Below, one piece after another: positions 44,901 to 57,435 of a stretch of 64,000 nt of DNA. Numbering within the stretch: the stretch's first letter is position 1; each line of letters begins with the position of its first letter. Source of the stretch: Acanthaster planci (lineage: Eukaryota; Echinodermata; Asteroidea; Valvatida; Acanthasteridae); the NCBI RefSeq assembly GCF_001949145.1, contig NW_019091362.1:1601362-1665361 (forward strand), read 5' to 3'. Made by a program: the position numbers and the translations under genes. The notes below the pieces were generated by a model. It did no database searches, was not told the origin of the DNA, and worked only from the letters and a program-made list of their open reading frames with translations.

Positions 44901-47530
44901 CTACACGCACAATTCGCTTACCTGAATTTCTAATTGTCTCTCGGGGGGGTCATGCACATGAACTTTCACTCCACTGTCTTGTTCTGGAATAAAAATGGGA
45001 GACTTACTGTTGAGTCAACCGTTCATATAAAGCTAATGAAAAGCCTTCATGTACAAAAATACTCCCAAACTTGGGTAAAGTGATCCGAAATTGCCGCAGT
45101 TTGAATTGGTTTTCACTTCTCAGAAGTGAAAAGAAGAAGTTGGCTTTCACTTTTCAGAAGTGACAGATGTTATTGCCCCAGGCTTTGAAGCGTCAAGCGC
45201 CGGTGATCAAAAATGTTTTACCGCCTTGTGTGCTGTATTAAGGCCTATCCACCACGATGAAAAACAACCAACTTACTAAGGAACGAATGGTCAAATTACA
45301 ACACAGCGCTGCACAAATAACTGATAATTTTCATTAAAAACAAGTCCAAACTGGATTTTAAAAAGTGTTCAATCGCATTTACATCATACCGGATCGTCAT
45401 TAGATCTTTGTTGAATCAACCAAACTTACTGATATGCCACTTCTCCGATGTTTTTGCTTCCATTTTTCTGCTGGAGCTTACATTATTATATGCTTTATAT
45501 TGCACTCACGTTTGTTTTTGTCATCACTTAGGTGCATTGAACCGTGATCCAGTTAATGGCGGTGGAGGCTGTTGTAAACCGTATTGCGTTTATGAAGAAT
45601 CGTGATCAGGGGCGGATCCAGGATTTTCCGGGGGGGCGTGAACTAAAACGTTAGCGTCGCGGCTGTAAAATTAGGAAGGTTGGGTGACTGGAAGCAGAAC
45701 TGTTGCTTTTTACGCCTTTGTCACATGACGGGGCTGGGTCCTTCCCTCCCAATCCCTGTTTTTTTATTTCATTGTTTATTTATTTTTGGTGAAAGAGGGG
45801 CATGCGTCCCCACGCCCCTGGATCCGCCCCTGATCATGACTTCCTGTTGTAGCCCCCGCCAAAAAATCTCCTTGACCAAAAGTATTTACAGAAGCTGCCT
45901 CAAACTACAGAAACAGAGCTAAATAACAAAGTGTATGTTCCGAGTTAGCCTTTAATGTCACCCTATATAATTGTGCACATTGGCCTTGAATTATCTAGGG
46001 TGAGCTCGTTCACCAGGATTTGCTGTTGGAAAGTTATCAACTGAATGGCCTTGAGGCGTATCGTGACATTGCACCATCGCACATCGCCCCTTCCAAAAAG
46101 AAAATGGAATATAAGAGAATTTTTGAAGGTGAACGGGGGTAGAAAATCACAAATTTGTTAGAAAATACCTCAAAATGACCCCCTTCATCTTTGGAGAATT
46201 CATCAATTCCTCACTGAAGACTTCTTTGCCCCCCCCCGCGGAAATCCCTCCCCTCGAAAAAAAGTGCTTTGCCCCTGGAAAATCCTAACGACGCTCATGT
46301 GCACTGGCACACAGTGTCATGTAAAAAAAGAGAGATAACTCACTACAGTTGGCATAATCACACTCCTAAAAGTTGACTTCCTGGAAAACCGTGACAAGCG
46401 TACGAGATTTGATCGAATGACGGGTTAGTCAGTACAAAAGCAGGGATTTCTTGTCAAGGTTGGGGGGACGGAAGAAGCACATAACCCATAATGCGAACTG
46501 TTAAGCGCTTTCTGCATATTATGTAAATGTGATATTACAATATCTTCGTGTTATTTAAGCCCCAGATTACAATATAATTTGGTTGTCCAACAGGAAGTTT
46601 ATAAATACCTGGGATGTTCAAATCGGTCAATCCACCTGCTCTTCGACTCAATTAAAACTAAAACCCGGGAGGATAATGAAAATTGGGGCTGATCATAGAG
46701 ATGTATGAGCCCATCAAAATTGTGGGAGAAAGGACATAACCCATGGCTCCTCGCTGCCCGTGCAGACGTTTGTCATATACATGTACAGTCACAAAATCGT
46801 GTACATGGTCGAGTTGCTGGTACACGCTCATTTCGTGCCAGGGTAATTTGTATTTTCATTTAAAAGAGAAAAGTGCTGGTACTTTGCAGTAACGAAATAG
46901 TTCTTTTGTTCGGTGGTGATGGGGAATATTAAATTTTGTTTTATAACATATGTACAAAGAATAGATTAGATATTCTTTTTTGGAGTTGTGGGAATAAAAA
47001 TGTACATACACTAAGATGAACACGTGTGAAGTCTATTTGCACATCTTGTGGTAGACCGATTATTAGCCTGGATGACCTGATGTCCCGATTTTAGCAAAAT
47101 CCCAAGGCAAAAAGGGAAACCCACCAGCGCGAACGACCGCACAGATTTGATTGCCAGAGGTTACTGTCTGCTATCAAGCTTCATATTCCATTGGATCAGG
47201 CCACCTACAGGCTCCCGTCTCCTCTAGACCGTCACAATACAAGAAGTCTTCTCGGTTAATCTGCACCTTAAGTTCTTTGTTTTCCTCGCCTGAATCTACA
47301 CCGTTTGTTCGGCACCAATTCTTCACCTTTATGTCCTATGCGCCTTGCCTGTGACGTCACTCCTGCACCGCCCTAGCACGGCTTGGTAAGGATCAAGACT
47401 CAGGGTAGTTGCCAAAACCTTTTCAATTGCTCTTTCCTTTTCTCCCCATTTGCCATCCCATTTTACATGTACCATCTTCTCCCATCTCTGTTTGTCTCTC
47501 CACCCAACCTATAAGCACCCGTTGAACGAC
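44901..47530. other. Intergenic region between FLVCR and NR4A, part 1
   Basis: No gene was recognised. It contains the small TIR element at 45607-45832, a short palindrome TTTCACTTCTCAGAAGTGAA near 45112-45132, and a degraded CCCCTGGAAAATCC-like end near 46270. Confidence 0.55.
45607..45832. mobile_element. 226-bp hAT-like MITE
   Basis: Perfect terminal inverted repeats CAGGGGCGGATCCAGG at both ends. Flanks are ATCGTGAT (45599-45606) and ATCATGAC (45833-45840), 6 of 8 identical, as expected for a decayed 8-bp hAT target duplication. It has no coding capacity. The subterminal G-run is typical of this type. Confidence 0.85.
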
Positions 47531-47539
47531 AAGTTATTG

Positions 47540-48290
47540 GGACAAGATAGGGGTCCAGTCCACGAATTCAAGCCCCATTGAAAACAGTGTAAAATCANNN
47601 NNNNNNNNNNNNNNNNNNNNNNNNNNNNNNNNNNNNNNNNNNNNNNNNNNNNNNNNNNNNNNNNNNNNNNNNNNNNNNNNNNNNNNNNNNNNNNNNNNNN
47701 NNNNNNNNNNNNNNNNNNNNNNNNNNNNNNNNNNNNNNNNNNNNNNNNNNNNNNNNNNNNNNNNNNNNNNNNNNNNNNNNNNNNNNNNNNNNNNNNNNNN
47801 NNNNNNNNNNNNNNNNNNNNNNNNNNNNNNNNNNNNNNNNNNNAAATCAGCATTGTTCAGGGCCCGATAACATGGATACCAACATCCCTGAAATTTCTGA
47901 AACACAAATAAAACTATTGCCTGGTTCCTAATCTTTCTTTTGTTCTTTTTTTGTGGTTTTTTGTTTTTGGTGAGTTAACCAATTACATTTCTCACAAATC
48001 AAACTCCAACCCCCCCCCGAAAAGTGATTTTTCCGAAGTCTGCTTGCAGTCATTTTGCAAGTGGCAACCCTCAACTTTCTCGGGCACTTAGGACCATTTT
48101 TCAACTGTAGTTTTTAGCCCTTCTGCCCTCATATGAAAGCTCAAAGACCCAGGGAGTTGATCCCGGCAACGATTTACACAATCTCGTCATTTTTGGGGCC
48201 AAACAATCTCCTTTTTCAAAAGATACTGTGGGGCGCACTTTTAATGCTAATGAGCTGGCCAGAAATTCTCACTTGAATTAGTGGTCTGCA
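47540..48290 (+). repeat. Dispersed repeat, copy 1 (contains the N gap)
   Basis: It matches the minus strand of 54660-55260 over most of its length: GGGTCCAGTCCACGAATTCA, GGATACCAACATCCCTGAAA, GAGTTAACCAATTACATTTC, TTTTAGCCCTTCTGCCCTCA and AATGCTAATGAGCTGGCCAG all have counterparts. A T-rich tract replaces the AAAC array of the other copy. The repeat class is unknown. Confidence 0.85.
47598..47843. other. Assembly gap (246 N)
   Basis: A run of N inside the dispersed repeat. The left flank ends AAAATCA and the right flank begins AAATCAGC, so the flanks share AAATCA. Confidence 1.
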
Positions 48291-51200
48291 CCCATAGCTC
48301 CGCGTTTCCGAAGTCCCTGCAGCGCCGTGCCGGCCGGGCGCCTGTGCCCCTTGTCATTCTGCATTCACCCGTGCTTGTGTGCTTCCAGCTCGTTACATCT
48401 CTCTAGTCATTAATCCTCTTAGGGCGATTTTCGCGAGGATCGACAAGCGAGGCCTTGTAACTTGAAGCTTTGTAGGCCCTATTTATGTGAGGTCACTCCA
48501 GTCAGTAAACAGTTTGCAGCAACTTTGATATTATTTTATGTTATTGATTAACAGCCCCGGGTTACTCTTATTTCGTCCACTGAGAGTTGATGAATGTATT
48601 GACATGAATTACAGGCAATGAGTTCCTTGGATCGGAACCACAAGTTACAACTCATTTATTCCGAAAGCCATGATGGAACACAACGGACTGATGGTCTGGT
48701 TATGGTTTAGCAACACTCGTCGAAGTTATAAAGTTGTTTATTCTGGGGACTGATAACCTGTGGCATTGTTGAATTAGTCTTGTTGGATTGATGAGTGATT
48801 GCTAGCTTGTCTGTTCGATCACGGTTCGATGGTGATTGATGACCTAATGGTTTCCGTTTCCGTCTTTGCTTCTTAATTAGATCTCTCCCCATCACCTATT
48901 GATTCTGTACTTCTTTCTCCTTGTTTGTCGTCATCTTACGAAAGCCCAATCGTGCCACAGAAAAAAAATCAGTGGGATACCAATATTCATTATTACGAAT
49001 AAGTAATTTGTTACCACGAGTTACTTTAGTGATTTCGTATCATCTTTTTTTGTATCCAATTATAAATCTCTACGACTTAAACTTAAAACGTGACATAAAC
49101 AAGGTGTGCGTATACTTAAAACGCCATGATGACGTCATTACGTGCTTTTTTATTTTCTTTGATCAGACTATTCATTCTATAATCTAAATGAAGCAGTGTC
49201 ATTTTCACAATTCTTTGCAAGACCTCTGATAATCCAAGTAGATGTGTCTTTAACAGAAAATTTGCAACGTAACGATGACGTCATTAAAATCTGAGTCATG
49301 AAACACATATAAGGTAAAATTTTATCATCAAATGTGCAAGGTAGGTATAAATGTAAGTCGCCCAGAATGCTTTAAAAATGTAAACGTTTTATTGAATTTT
49401 TGACTTTATTTTCGCGAAATCAGATCTCTTGAACTGCATGTCAATGAACAGTGGGTACACTGCACCATTAGTGTGAAACCAAAGACGCACCTGGTATGAA
49501 CTAGAAACGGCATCGACGGGATTTGAAGCTAAGGATTGGGGGGGGGGGTCACATCACTACTCATCTCCGCTGATTTGTGGCCCTATCAACACCTGTCACA
49601 ACAATATAAAGCACCAGGAAACTTCTTCATCTCAACATCTTCATCCTCTATATATTGATTTCCTTCTGACGCAGGGTCACCAACTCACAGCATTGCAGAC
49701 CCCAGAAGCTTGTAATTAATTTTGTGTGAATTTGTATTTGGAGATTTGCTGTAAATACATGTACATACAAAATTATAATAGTCTATAGTGAAGAGATGGG
49801 AGGATACAATCGGAAAAAAATTTCTGTCGACCCCTGTCCATTAATGAAGATGTTATTGCTTACAGTACCTTTTATCAGTGACAACGTTAGGGTTATAGGT
49901 GAAATAGGCCTGATGTGAGCATGCATCGCGGACATAAATGATGACCACTTCCAATGCAAATCCGATGCGACTCTGACCTCGGGTTGAATCGGATCGGATT
50001 GAACGTATTTCTGTCAAATTCGGATTACTGTTCAAAGACGTCAATTGCCCTTGCCGCCAAGGCCATTTGTGCATAATATGAATTTATTAGTGGAAAGTTC
50101 TATAGCCCTAACACCAATGACAATTTATGCATTAGGTGTTATGCATTATGCATAAGGTCAGTGACTCACACAATGAACTTTACCAAGTTCTTATTTACAT
50201 ATAAGTTTGCCGGTTGGGATCGGATTCGAATTGCCCGGTTGCCCCCCCCCACTTTTGAAAAGGTAATTATTTTGGCCCCCCCCCCATTTTACAGGTCTAC
50301 CAACCGATGGAGGTACATTGCAACTCCCCCCCCCTAGAAAAAAGTTGCGCCGCCACTGATCGTCGCACATCGGAAATTTCAGGAAATTTTCCGTCGAATA
50401 TTATGGACCCTGAGGCATGCTTTGATTCAGATCAAACGAGACTGGCAAGTTGGAACAGTGCTCCTCAGGAGCGAGCCCATTTTCAACGGCTTGTCTCTTC
50501 TTTACCGAAGAATGCCGTCAAAATGGAACCCTCAGAGCCCTAATTGGCCCATTTGTGGTCTTCGTACAATTCCGTATTCTTGTTTGAGTTTTCTTCTTTG
50601 TGATTCCACAAAAATTCCATATCCTAAAAAAAAAACAGTAAGGAAGGGGCTCTCATTTAACGCTCTGCTTTCTAGTTTATCTTACACTCGATGGGGAATA
50701 CGCGTTGAAAAAGGAATGATAGAGGGCGCTGTTTTGAATTGTCAGCAGCAAATTGTGCGGGGACACAGTTGACTCGATGCACTTGCACTCGTATGTAACG
50801 GACGTGAACAGAAGTGTTAGGTTTGTATACGATTCAAATACATGAAATTCTTGACATGCCAGATGTTGGCAGCCACGATGATTGTATCCTTATTACTCTG
50901 TGAACTCACTGGAAATTGAAAAAGAAATGACACTGTAGGGATGATCCAGGAATTTTCCCTGGGAGGGAGTCAGGCCGGAAATTTTTGTTTAATGTCCCAT
51001 TTTTGCTGATAAGCGGAAACGATGATGAAACCTTATACACGACTTGCATTATTTACAGTGGTATTGGTGCCTTTACTTTAGTTATTTACTTTAAAAAAAT
51101 TTCACCAGATCTGCGCCTGCATTGTTAGCTTCGTGGCCATGTGCCCGGATTCATGACTCCCTTTTCAAGTTCAGTTGTCAGATCCACTCCGCTCTGGTTC

Positions 51201-52097
51201 AGAGTAGTAACTACATGTACTTTATTTTGCATGAAGATTATACATAATAATGCTTGCAGGTCGACGGGCAGACCTCACACGCGCGCCCGAATGGCCTTGG
51301 ACGCGCTTCATTGGGGCATGCGTCATTGAAATACCGAACTGGTTCATTTATGTTGGAATCGGGACCTGTTTGTTTCACACGGATCCAGATCGAACATGTT
51401 TTGCTCATCGAGACCGGAGCCCGCCTATTAGCGAACCAGCTTTGGGATCGCTGGTCGAGATCCAGATCGGTATGAAACAAGTGGGCCCAAAGTCTTCGAG
51501 AATAGTGGAGATAGTTGCCATGAATTATTCACGGGGAAGCCATTCTCAATCTTGTTCTCCCAGTGAATCTGTCACATTCAGTGTGATCTGCAAAAACGGT
51601 AGTGTCAGACCATGTGGGATTCCAAGCATCACTATCAGGTTTTTACTTTTTTAACTTTGCATAAAACATTCAGAAGTAATTTATCACAAATTTTAAAATT
51701 GCTTTAAACGTAAACTGGCATTAATTTGCAATGAATATCTATTTCATTGCTGTTATTTTTCAAGGTCCCACAAAGAAAAGTTAACCTCACCTTCAATTCA
51801 AGATGGCCGACACAAAAATACAGCCTTTCAGCTTTCTTTTTGTCTGTGTTTTAAAAGTGCTCCTGACTTAGTCAAGGATTCTTTGCTATTCGCTGATTCA
51901 TGAAATGTAGACACTTATTTTTACGTTGAACTTTTAGCAGGAACTCGGAATTGGAAATTTGTGCGGCTTTCGTTTCAGCACTTGCACGACGCTGGTCGTT
52001 GAGGGCGAAAGAGGATGGTCATCAAATGATTCTTGGGGCTGTCGTATTTTTTCCTAGGAAGGTTGGGGTAATTATAACAAAATGGGCTCATCTGAAC

Positions 52098-52150
52098 CAT
52101 TGCGCAGAAGAGCGCTTGACTTGTAAGCGGCATGGCCAGGGTTCGAGTCT
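52098..52150 (+). pseudogene. tRNA-like fragment
   Basis: GAGCGCTTGACTTGTAAG followed by GGCCAGGGTTCGAGTCTAC resembles the D-stem-end, anticodon (TGT-like) and T-arm of a threonine tRNA. The stems do not pair well and there is no clear acceptor stem, so this is probably a tRNA pseudogene or a SINE head. Confidence 0.35.
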
Positions 52151-52244
52151 ACATGGAAGGAGGTAGTTAGTAAGAGGATATTTTTATCATAGCAAAGTAA
52201 AGCCCGAGATTCACCTTCTAACTGAAGATTCTAAGTGTTCACTA

Positions 52245-52298
52245 AATAGACCTTTTCACTCATAAATTAATAATTATTAATTTATGAAAAGGTCTATT
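52245..52298. repeat. 54-bp near-perfect palindrome
   Basis: AATAGACCTTTTCA and its reverse complement TGAAAAGGTCTATT bound an AT-rich inner palindrome centred on AATTAATAATTATTAATT. This is a hairpin with almost no loop, probably the remnant of a palindromic MITE. Confidence 0.9.
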
Positions 52299-53316
52299 GA
52301 TCGAGCTTGCAGTTAACCACGCCCATATATGATAATTACATTAAGATCGTATAGTGCCGCGTAGTGCGACTCAATATGTACCCTGGGCACTGACGGGCAG
52401 GCCTCACTGAGTACAATGGACTCGCCGATACTAGAAAATGTAACGATTCGAAATGGAGTAAGAGACTGAGTTCCAGACCAAGACCAGTCTCGACGACTAT
52501 CACAGTGATTTGATCTGAGATATATGTACATATGTCGGTGGATCGTGCTTGGGGATAAGCGCTGTAGAACCTGAGCAACTTTGAAGCAGTGCCCTCAACG
52601 GCAAAGACACATTCGTCAACTCGCCCAAGATCTTGTAAGTCAGATATTTACCCTACTGCCCAAAACGGTATGATTGCGCGTATTAAATGCATGGCGTTAT
52701 AACAAGCAAGAAATGNGACAATGACCAACACAAAGCGGGGGGGGGGGTTTCTTCTCTTGCTGCATATGCATGGCGTATGCAAGCAGTCAGTTGGTTTTTT
52801 TTTCAGTATTATTTACTGTATTTTGTCAGAAGCATGTACGCTTAATTCTAGTTATGTCTGGCCGAATCCAGATTATCTCCATGGCTTGAAATTGAACTGG
52901 TTAGTCGCATCCGAACGGAAAAATTAACTTTATAAACGGCTCTTATTGGCTGATACGCTGCGTTGCATATAATTTGCATGTATGCATACACGTATCAGAT
53001 GTTCGAGCTGGCGTACGAAGAAGTAGAACGGCGATACACAGACGAGATCTGCAAAAGCTGCTTAAACTAAGTGGGAGACTGTGGGATAGGTGGAGTTGTT
53101 TCAGCGAGTTGCGCGTGCAAGGGCACGTCGTTCCTTGGGAGCCATCTCCTTTGAACAAGGCGGACCTTGTCCGGCGAGACACCATATTCTAGACGAATCA
53201 CGAAACGAATCTCCAGATCCAGAGAGGACAGAATTCCCGCCGATTGTTACAAAAAGCCTATTGCGAGTGAAATTTGAATAAAATCTGGCACACTGAGTTC
53301 TTTGAATTCACTTGAA

Positions 53317-53550
53317 CATAACAATTTGAATTCCCCGACTAAAGACACTGTTGCTATACCGCGGGATTCAGGGCAAGCTTGTGCCTGGTCATAATAAGAA
53401 ACGCGTTGCACCAGTACACTGTTTTCGATGGATAAGAAGGGCACAAAGGAACTTGTCCATTCCAGAGATGGTGGTCGCTGTGCAAAAGCTTGCCCCGAAT
53501 CACGAGGTATAGCAACAGTGTCTTTAGTCTAGGGAATTCATATTGTTATG
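53317..53550. mobile_element. Foldback MITE with ~65-bp inverted arms
   Basis: The left arm starts CATAACAATTTGAATTCCCC and includes GACACTGTTGCTATACC and GGGCAAGCTT. The right arm (53485-53550) is the matching inverse (AAGCTTGCCC, GGTATAGCAACAGTGTC, ending ATTGTTATG). The spacer is about 100 bp. No coding capacity. Confidence 0.85.
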
Positions 53551-54659
53551 CTTATGTCGATCAGATAACGCAGAGAGATTTTATTCAAATTTAACTCGCC
53601 AAGGGCTTATTGACATTTTGCATTCAAGCGGACTCGGCAACATCTTCATCTTCAACGTGGCAATGGGAGACAGATACCCAGTTGATGAAGAAGTCCTTAT
53701 AAGAAGATTCAGTGGACCAGGAAATCTGAGGAGCAGTGAAAAAAGATTCACAGCGACTCCGGCGGGCGGAGCGGAGCAACGCCAGCGGAGGCTGCCTGAC
53801 GAGAATCAAGTTTGCCACAGGTATTTGGACATTATCTGTCGAGTGATTAAATTGCAACTGTTACACAGTACATGTAGACAGGTAGTCGTTTTATAGGAAA
53901 TGTGACTGTAAAATTGTTTTCTGAAAGAGGCGTATTATTTCAACACAAGAGAAGGACCAATAAGCCGACAAAACAGAAAATAAAAAATTCACATTATTAG
54001 GATGAAAACAGCTGTCATTAATGAGGTGGAAGGAGTCCACAAAGGAGAAAAGTGGAACCCACCAAAATGATAGTGATTTAAGTGGTGAAGGGGAAAAGGC
54101 CCCGAAATCTACATTAGACTGGTTCCTAAACTAACTTAGATTCCAACTACTGTACTCTGCGAAATCATACATTCGATAGCCGCCACAGTCACGTGAAAAC
54201 CGGAAGAATTCCTCATATTTCCAACATTCTCCGAAATTGGCCGAAATTTTCCGGACCCATGATAGAAAGGTAGAAACACCTTTCTTTACGGATTTCCCGA
54301 CATATTACATGATTTTTTTATTACAATTTTTCTGCCTTTTGGCAATGGTTACTCGATTGTCTGCCTGCACATTTTTGTATTTTGTCAATGGCCTGGAACC
54401 AGACCATGGGAACTCTCAGATGCGGGTAACAGACTCCGAATGAACTTGAGAATTTCAAGATTCATAATGCATGTGAGACGATTTGTTTGTTGGCCTTTAT
54501 TGTCAGCGTCGGGCAGTAATCGAATGTATAGGCCTATGTACTGGTGATGTCACATTGTCTTAACAGTCTCTCCCATTGCGCCAGTACTAGGGGCCTACGG
54601 TTCACTGTCTGAGCACATAGATTAGCCTGTTACACAAAGGGCACTGCTCAGGACCTGGC

Positions 54660-55260
54660 CGTGTCTTGAAAACGTCTTGACGGGTGCAGTCTACTAATCC
54701 AAGTAAGAATTTCTGGCCAGCTCATTAGCAGTAAAAGTGCTCCCCACAGTATCGTTTGAAAAAGGAGATTGCTTGGCCCCCAAAATGGTGAGATTGTGTA
54801 AATCGTTGCCGGGATCAACTCTCTGGGTCTTTGAGCTTTCATATGAGGGCAGAAGGGCTAAAAACGACGGTTGAAGAATGACCCTAAGTGCCCGAGAAAT
54901 TTGAGGGTTGCCACTTGCAAAATGGCTGCAAGCAGACTTCGAAAAAAATCACTTTTGGGGGGAGTTTGGAGTTTGATTTGTGAGAAATGTAATTGGTTAA
55001 CCCACCAAAAACAAACAAACAAACAAACAAACAAACAAACAAACACCCCAACAAACAAACAAACAAACAAACAAACAACCCAACACCCCAACAAACAAAC
55101 AAACAAACAAACAAACAAAGAAAAGAGAGATTAGGAGCCAGGCAACAGTTTTATTTGTGTTTCAGAAATTTCAGGGATGTTGGTATCCATGTTATTGGGC
55201 CCTGAACAATGCCGATTTTACACTGTTGTTGAATTAGTGGACTGGACCCTGAAGTGATCT
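54660..55260 (-). repeat. Dispersed repeat, copy 2 (inverted relative to 47.5 kb)
   Basis: The reverse complement of 47540-48290 with frequent single-base differences. It is ungapped across the position of the N run in copy 1. It contains an (AAAC)n array at 55008-55120 where copy 1 has a short T-rich tract. Confidence 0.85.
55008..55120 (+). repeat. (AAAC)n simple repeat
   Basis: ACAAACAAACAAACA-type microsatellite interrupted twice by AACACCCCAAC or a similar string. It is expanded inside the dispersed repeat. Confidence 0.95.
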
Positions 55261-55319
55261 TTGTTGTGGAGCGCCCTCACTTGCCGTGTCTTAGCATTTC
55301 CAGCAAAAGTTCAAGCTTC

Positions 55320-55431
55320 ATCTGAAACTGTTATCTAGAGCTAGTCTAGGACTTCGCTCCTTTGGAAATACACGAAGACGCGCTGACAATAGATGCAGCC
55401 GTAGTTCTAAAGGCCCGGTTCGGAAACAGCG
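55320..55431 (-). repeat. Dispersed inverted-ended repeat, copy 3 of 3
   Basis: On the minus strand it reads GTTTCCGAACCGGGCCTTTA, then AGAACTACGGCTGCATCTAT, ending CTAGACTAGCTCTAGATAAC. It is the same family as 9774-9882 and 19697-19807. Confidence 0.7.
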
Positions 55432-57317
55432 TAAGTAATGTGATCTGTCACGACAAAGTGAGCATATAAAGTCGCAATCCGTTATTTCCTATAATGACTG
55501 TTTAATGTCAAAAAGTGAAAGGGGGGTTAATTTGGGGGTTTTGTGACATTTGTAAAGATGAACCCTTCCATTCAGTTCCAGATTTTTAGCAGGATCATAT
55601 ACTTAAAAACCTCATTTTCTCACCAATTTTGACGATAGCATTATTCAGAAATGTTGAAACAGTGTCGGAAACAAAGACCCACAGCCGCCTACTTGTACCC
55701 TTAAAGTGTTACATGTACTTACATTGTACCATTGGAAAGCTCCTTTTCTGCTGAATAAAAAAAATCAATACCTCAATTTTCGAAAATTCCGACTTTCAGT
55801 GCATTTTGTGGTGACATTTCACAAATGCGTTCACTGATTTGCACATGGCGCGTACACTTTTTAAATGACCGCATTTAATGGACCCACGAGAAGCCACCCA
55901 TAATGTGCTATATTCCCCCAAAAATCTCCGAGGAAATGTCACGTTACATGTTTGTTTGTACGTGTTACAAACGAGATTAGTTTTAGCTGTACTGAATCTG
56001 AACAAGTGTCAGTTGTGACTTTTCCCACAGTTATCACTGTGATTTTGTGGTATTGTTTGCTACACACTGTACTGTGTTCGTTTTCGCGTACGTGGAATAA
56101 CACGTATGCACTTTTGAGTTTTGTTTGCTTTTGAGGTCTTGTCTGTTGTACTTAAACTCATGTTGACCACATACCTGCAGTAGATTATTTGTTGCTATTA
56201 CGTATTGTGTGTTCTCATTATTAAATACTGACGAAAAAAACTGACGCTTATGAAAGATACTTGGATTTTTGGGTCAAAACACGTGACCTTTACTAACTGC
56301 AGGCAAAACTTGCCCTATTTATCATCGGCTGCGATTGATTTGTGCACAAACGGAAGAACCAATCAGAGCACGTGTAACAGGATATGGATCCGCCCACTTT
56401 CGAAACTTAATGGTGCCATATGTAGCGTGAGCGAAGTATTATGTACACGTACATGGGCATTATTGAAGTCTTTCTATTTTGCTCTAGGCATGAGTGTTTA
56501 GTTGAGTGGTTCGGTTTAAGAATTGTGCGGTGAAGGGGGGCCCCATGTAATGCATAAACTTTATACTCTAGCCTCTTGTACCTACTGCATCGCGTCATCT
56601 TCAAATAAAAGTACAATAATGCAGAACATTCTTGACAGTGCCGTAGGTAGGGGGGTACAAGAGGGGCTCCAGCATCTTATGAGGGCACCAGCTTTCAGTG
56701 GTGTGGTGTTTTTTTTGGGGGGGGAGTGTGCTCACAGTGCAGGTAGTATTTTTTTTGGAATTGACAACTTTGGGTGCACCAATGTTCAAGGGAAGTCGAC
56801 TAAACTTGTTAAATCGCTCTCACTCCCCAACCCCCCTTCAAAACGACTGTTACCCCAATAACTTACCAAACATGGATGGGTGACAAACAATTTTCATTAA
56901 CGAGTAGGTATTATTGTGTTGACACGACTTTATAACCAAAAGTCTGCATCGTTAGTGATTTCTTTCATGCCTTTCGGTTAAATGGGAGTCATCATGTTCA
57001 CTGGGACTTGGCCAGTCGTGGGTTGAAAAGCTTAAACGTTGAGGAATTTCCCTGGTCCACTGGGTAACAACAATTTTGAAGAAACGTGACAAAAATGCAC
57101 GCCGCTTATACGGCCGGCGCATGTCTGTTGCGAGGCTGTTTTGAAATATATGTATTTGTATGGCTGCCGCTGGAAATAAGTGCCATTGAAAGCTTGCGGA
57201 TAGCGGCTGCAGCTAGTTTCTATTGTACAACCAGTTTACTCCTAGCCGCAGACGGTCACGGACGTATACAAAATAACATGGACTTGCAACGCCTTTGTAT
57301 GAAAAAGAAGCCAACCA

Positions 57318-57435
57318 GCGGCCATTTTACCGAGCCGAATACAAATGTTGGGTTGGCTCCCTACTATTGACGTCAGGAAGAACAAGGGCGGGCATTGCCA
57401 GGAAAGCTTTGTACTCGGCTCGGTAAAATGGCCGC
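57318..57435. repeat. Inverted repeat with 28-bp arms
   Basis: 57318-57345 (GCGGCCATTTTACCGAGCCG then AATACAAA) and 57408-57435 are reverse complements with one mismatch. They are separated by 62 bp. The arms are CpG-bearing, in contrast to the neighbourhood. Confidence 0.9.

Larger units (their letters stand above)
48291..54659. other. Intergenic region between FLVCR and NR4A, part 2
   Basis: No convincing gene. It holds a palindrome (52245-52298), a tRNA-like fragment (about 52098-52150), a foldback element (53317-53550) and G/C homopolymer runs (50243-50250, 52737-52747). Open frames such as 50307-50543 and 51250-51654 lack family resemblance. Confidence 0.5.

Noticed and set aside
54858-55134. 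Open frames rich in Cys/Val/Phe or Lys/Gln/Thr/Asn
   Set aside because: They are translations of the (AAAC)n microsatellite, not proteins.
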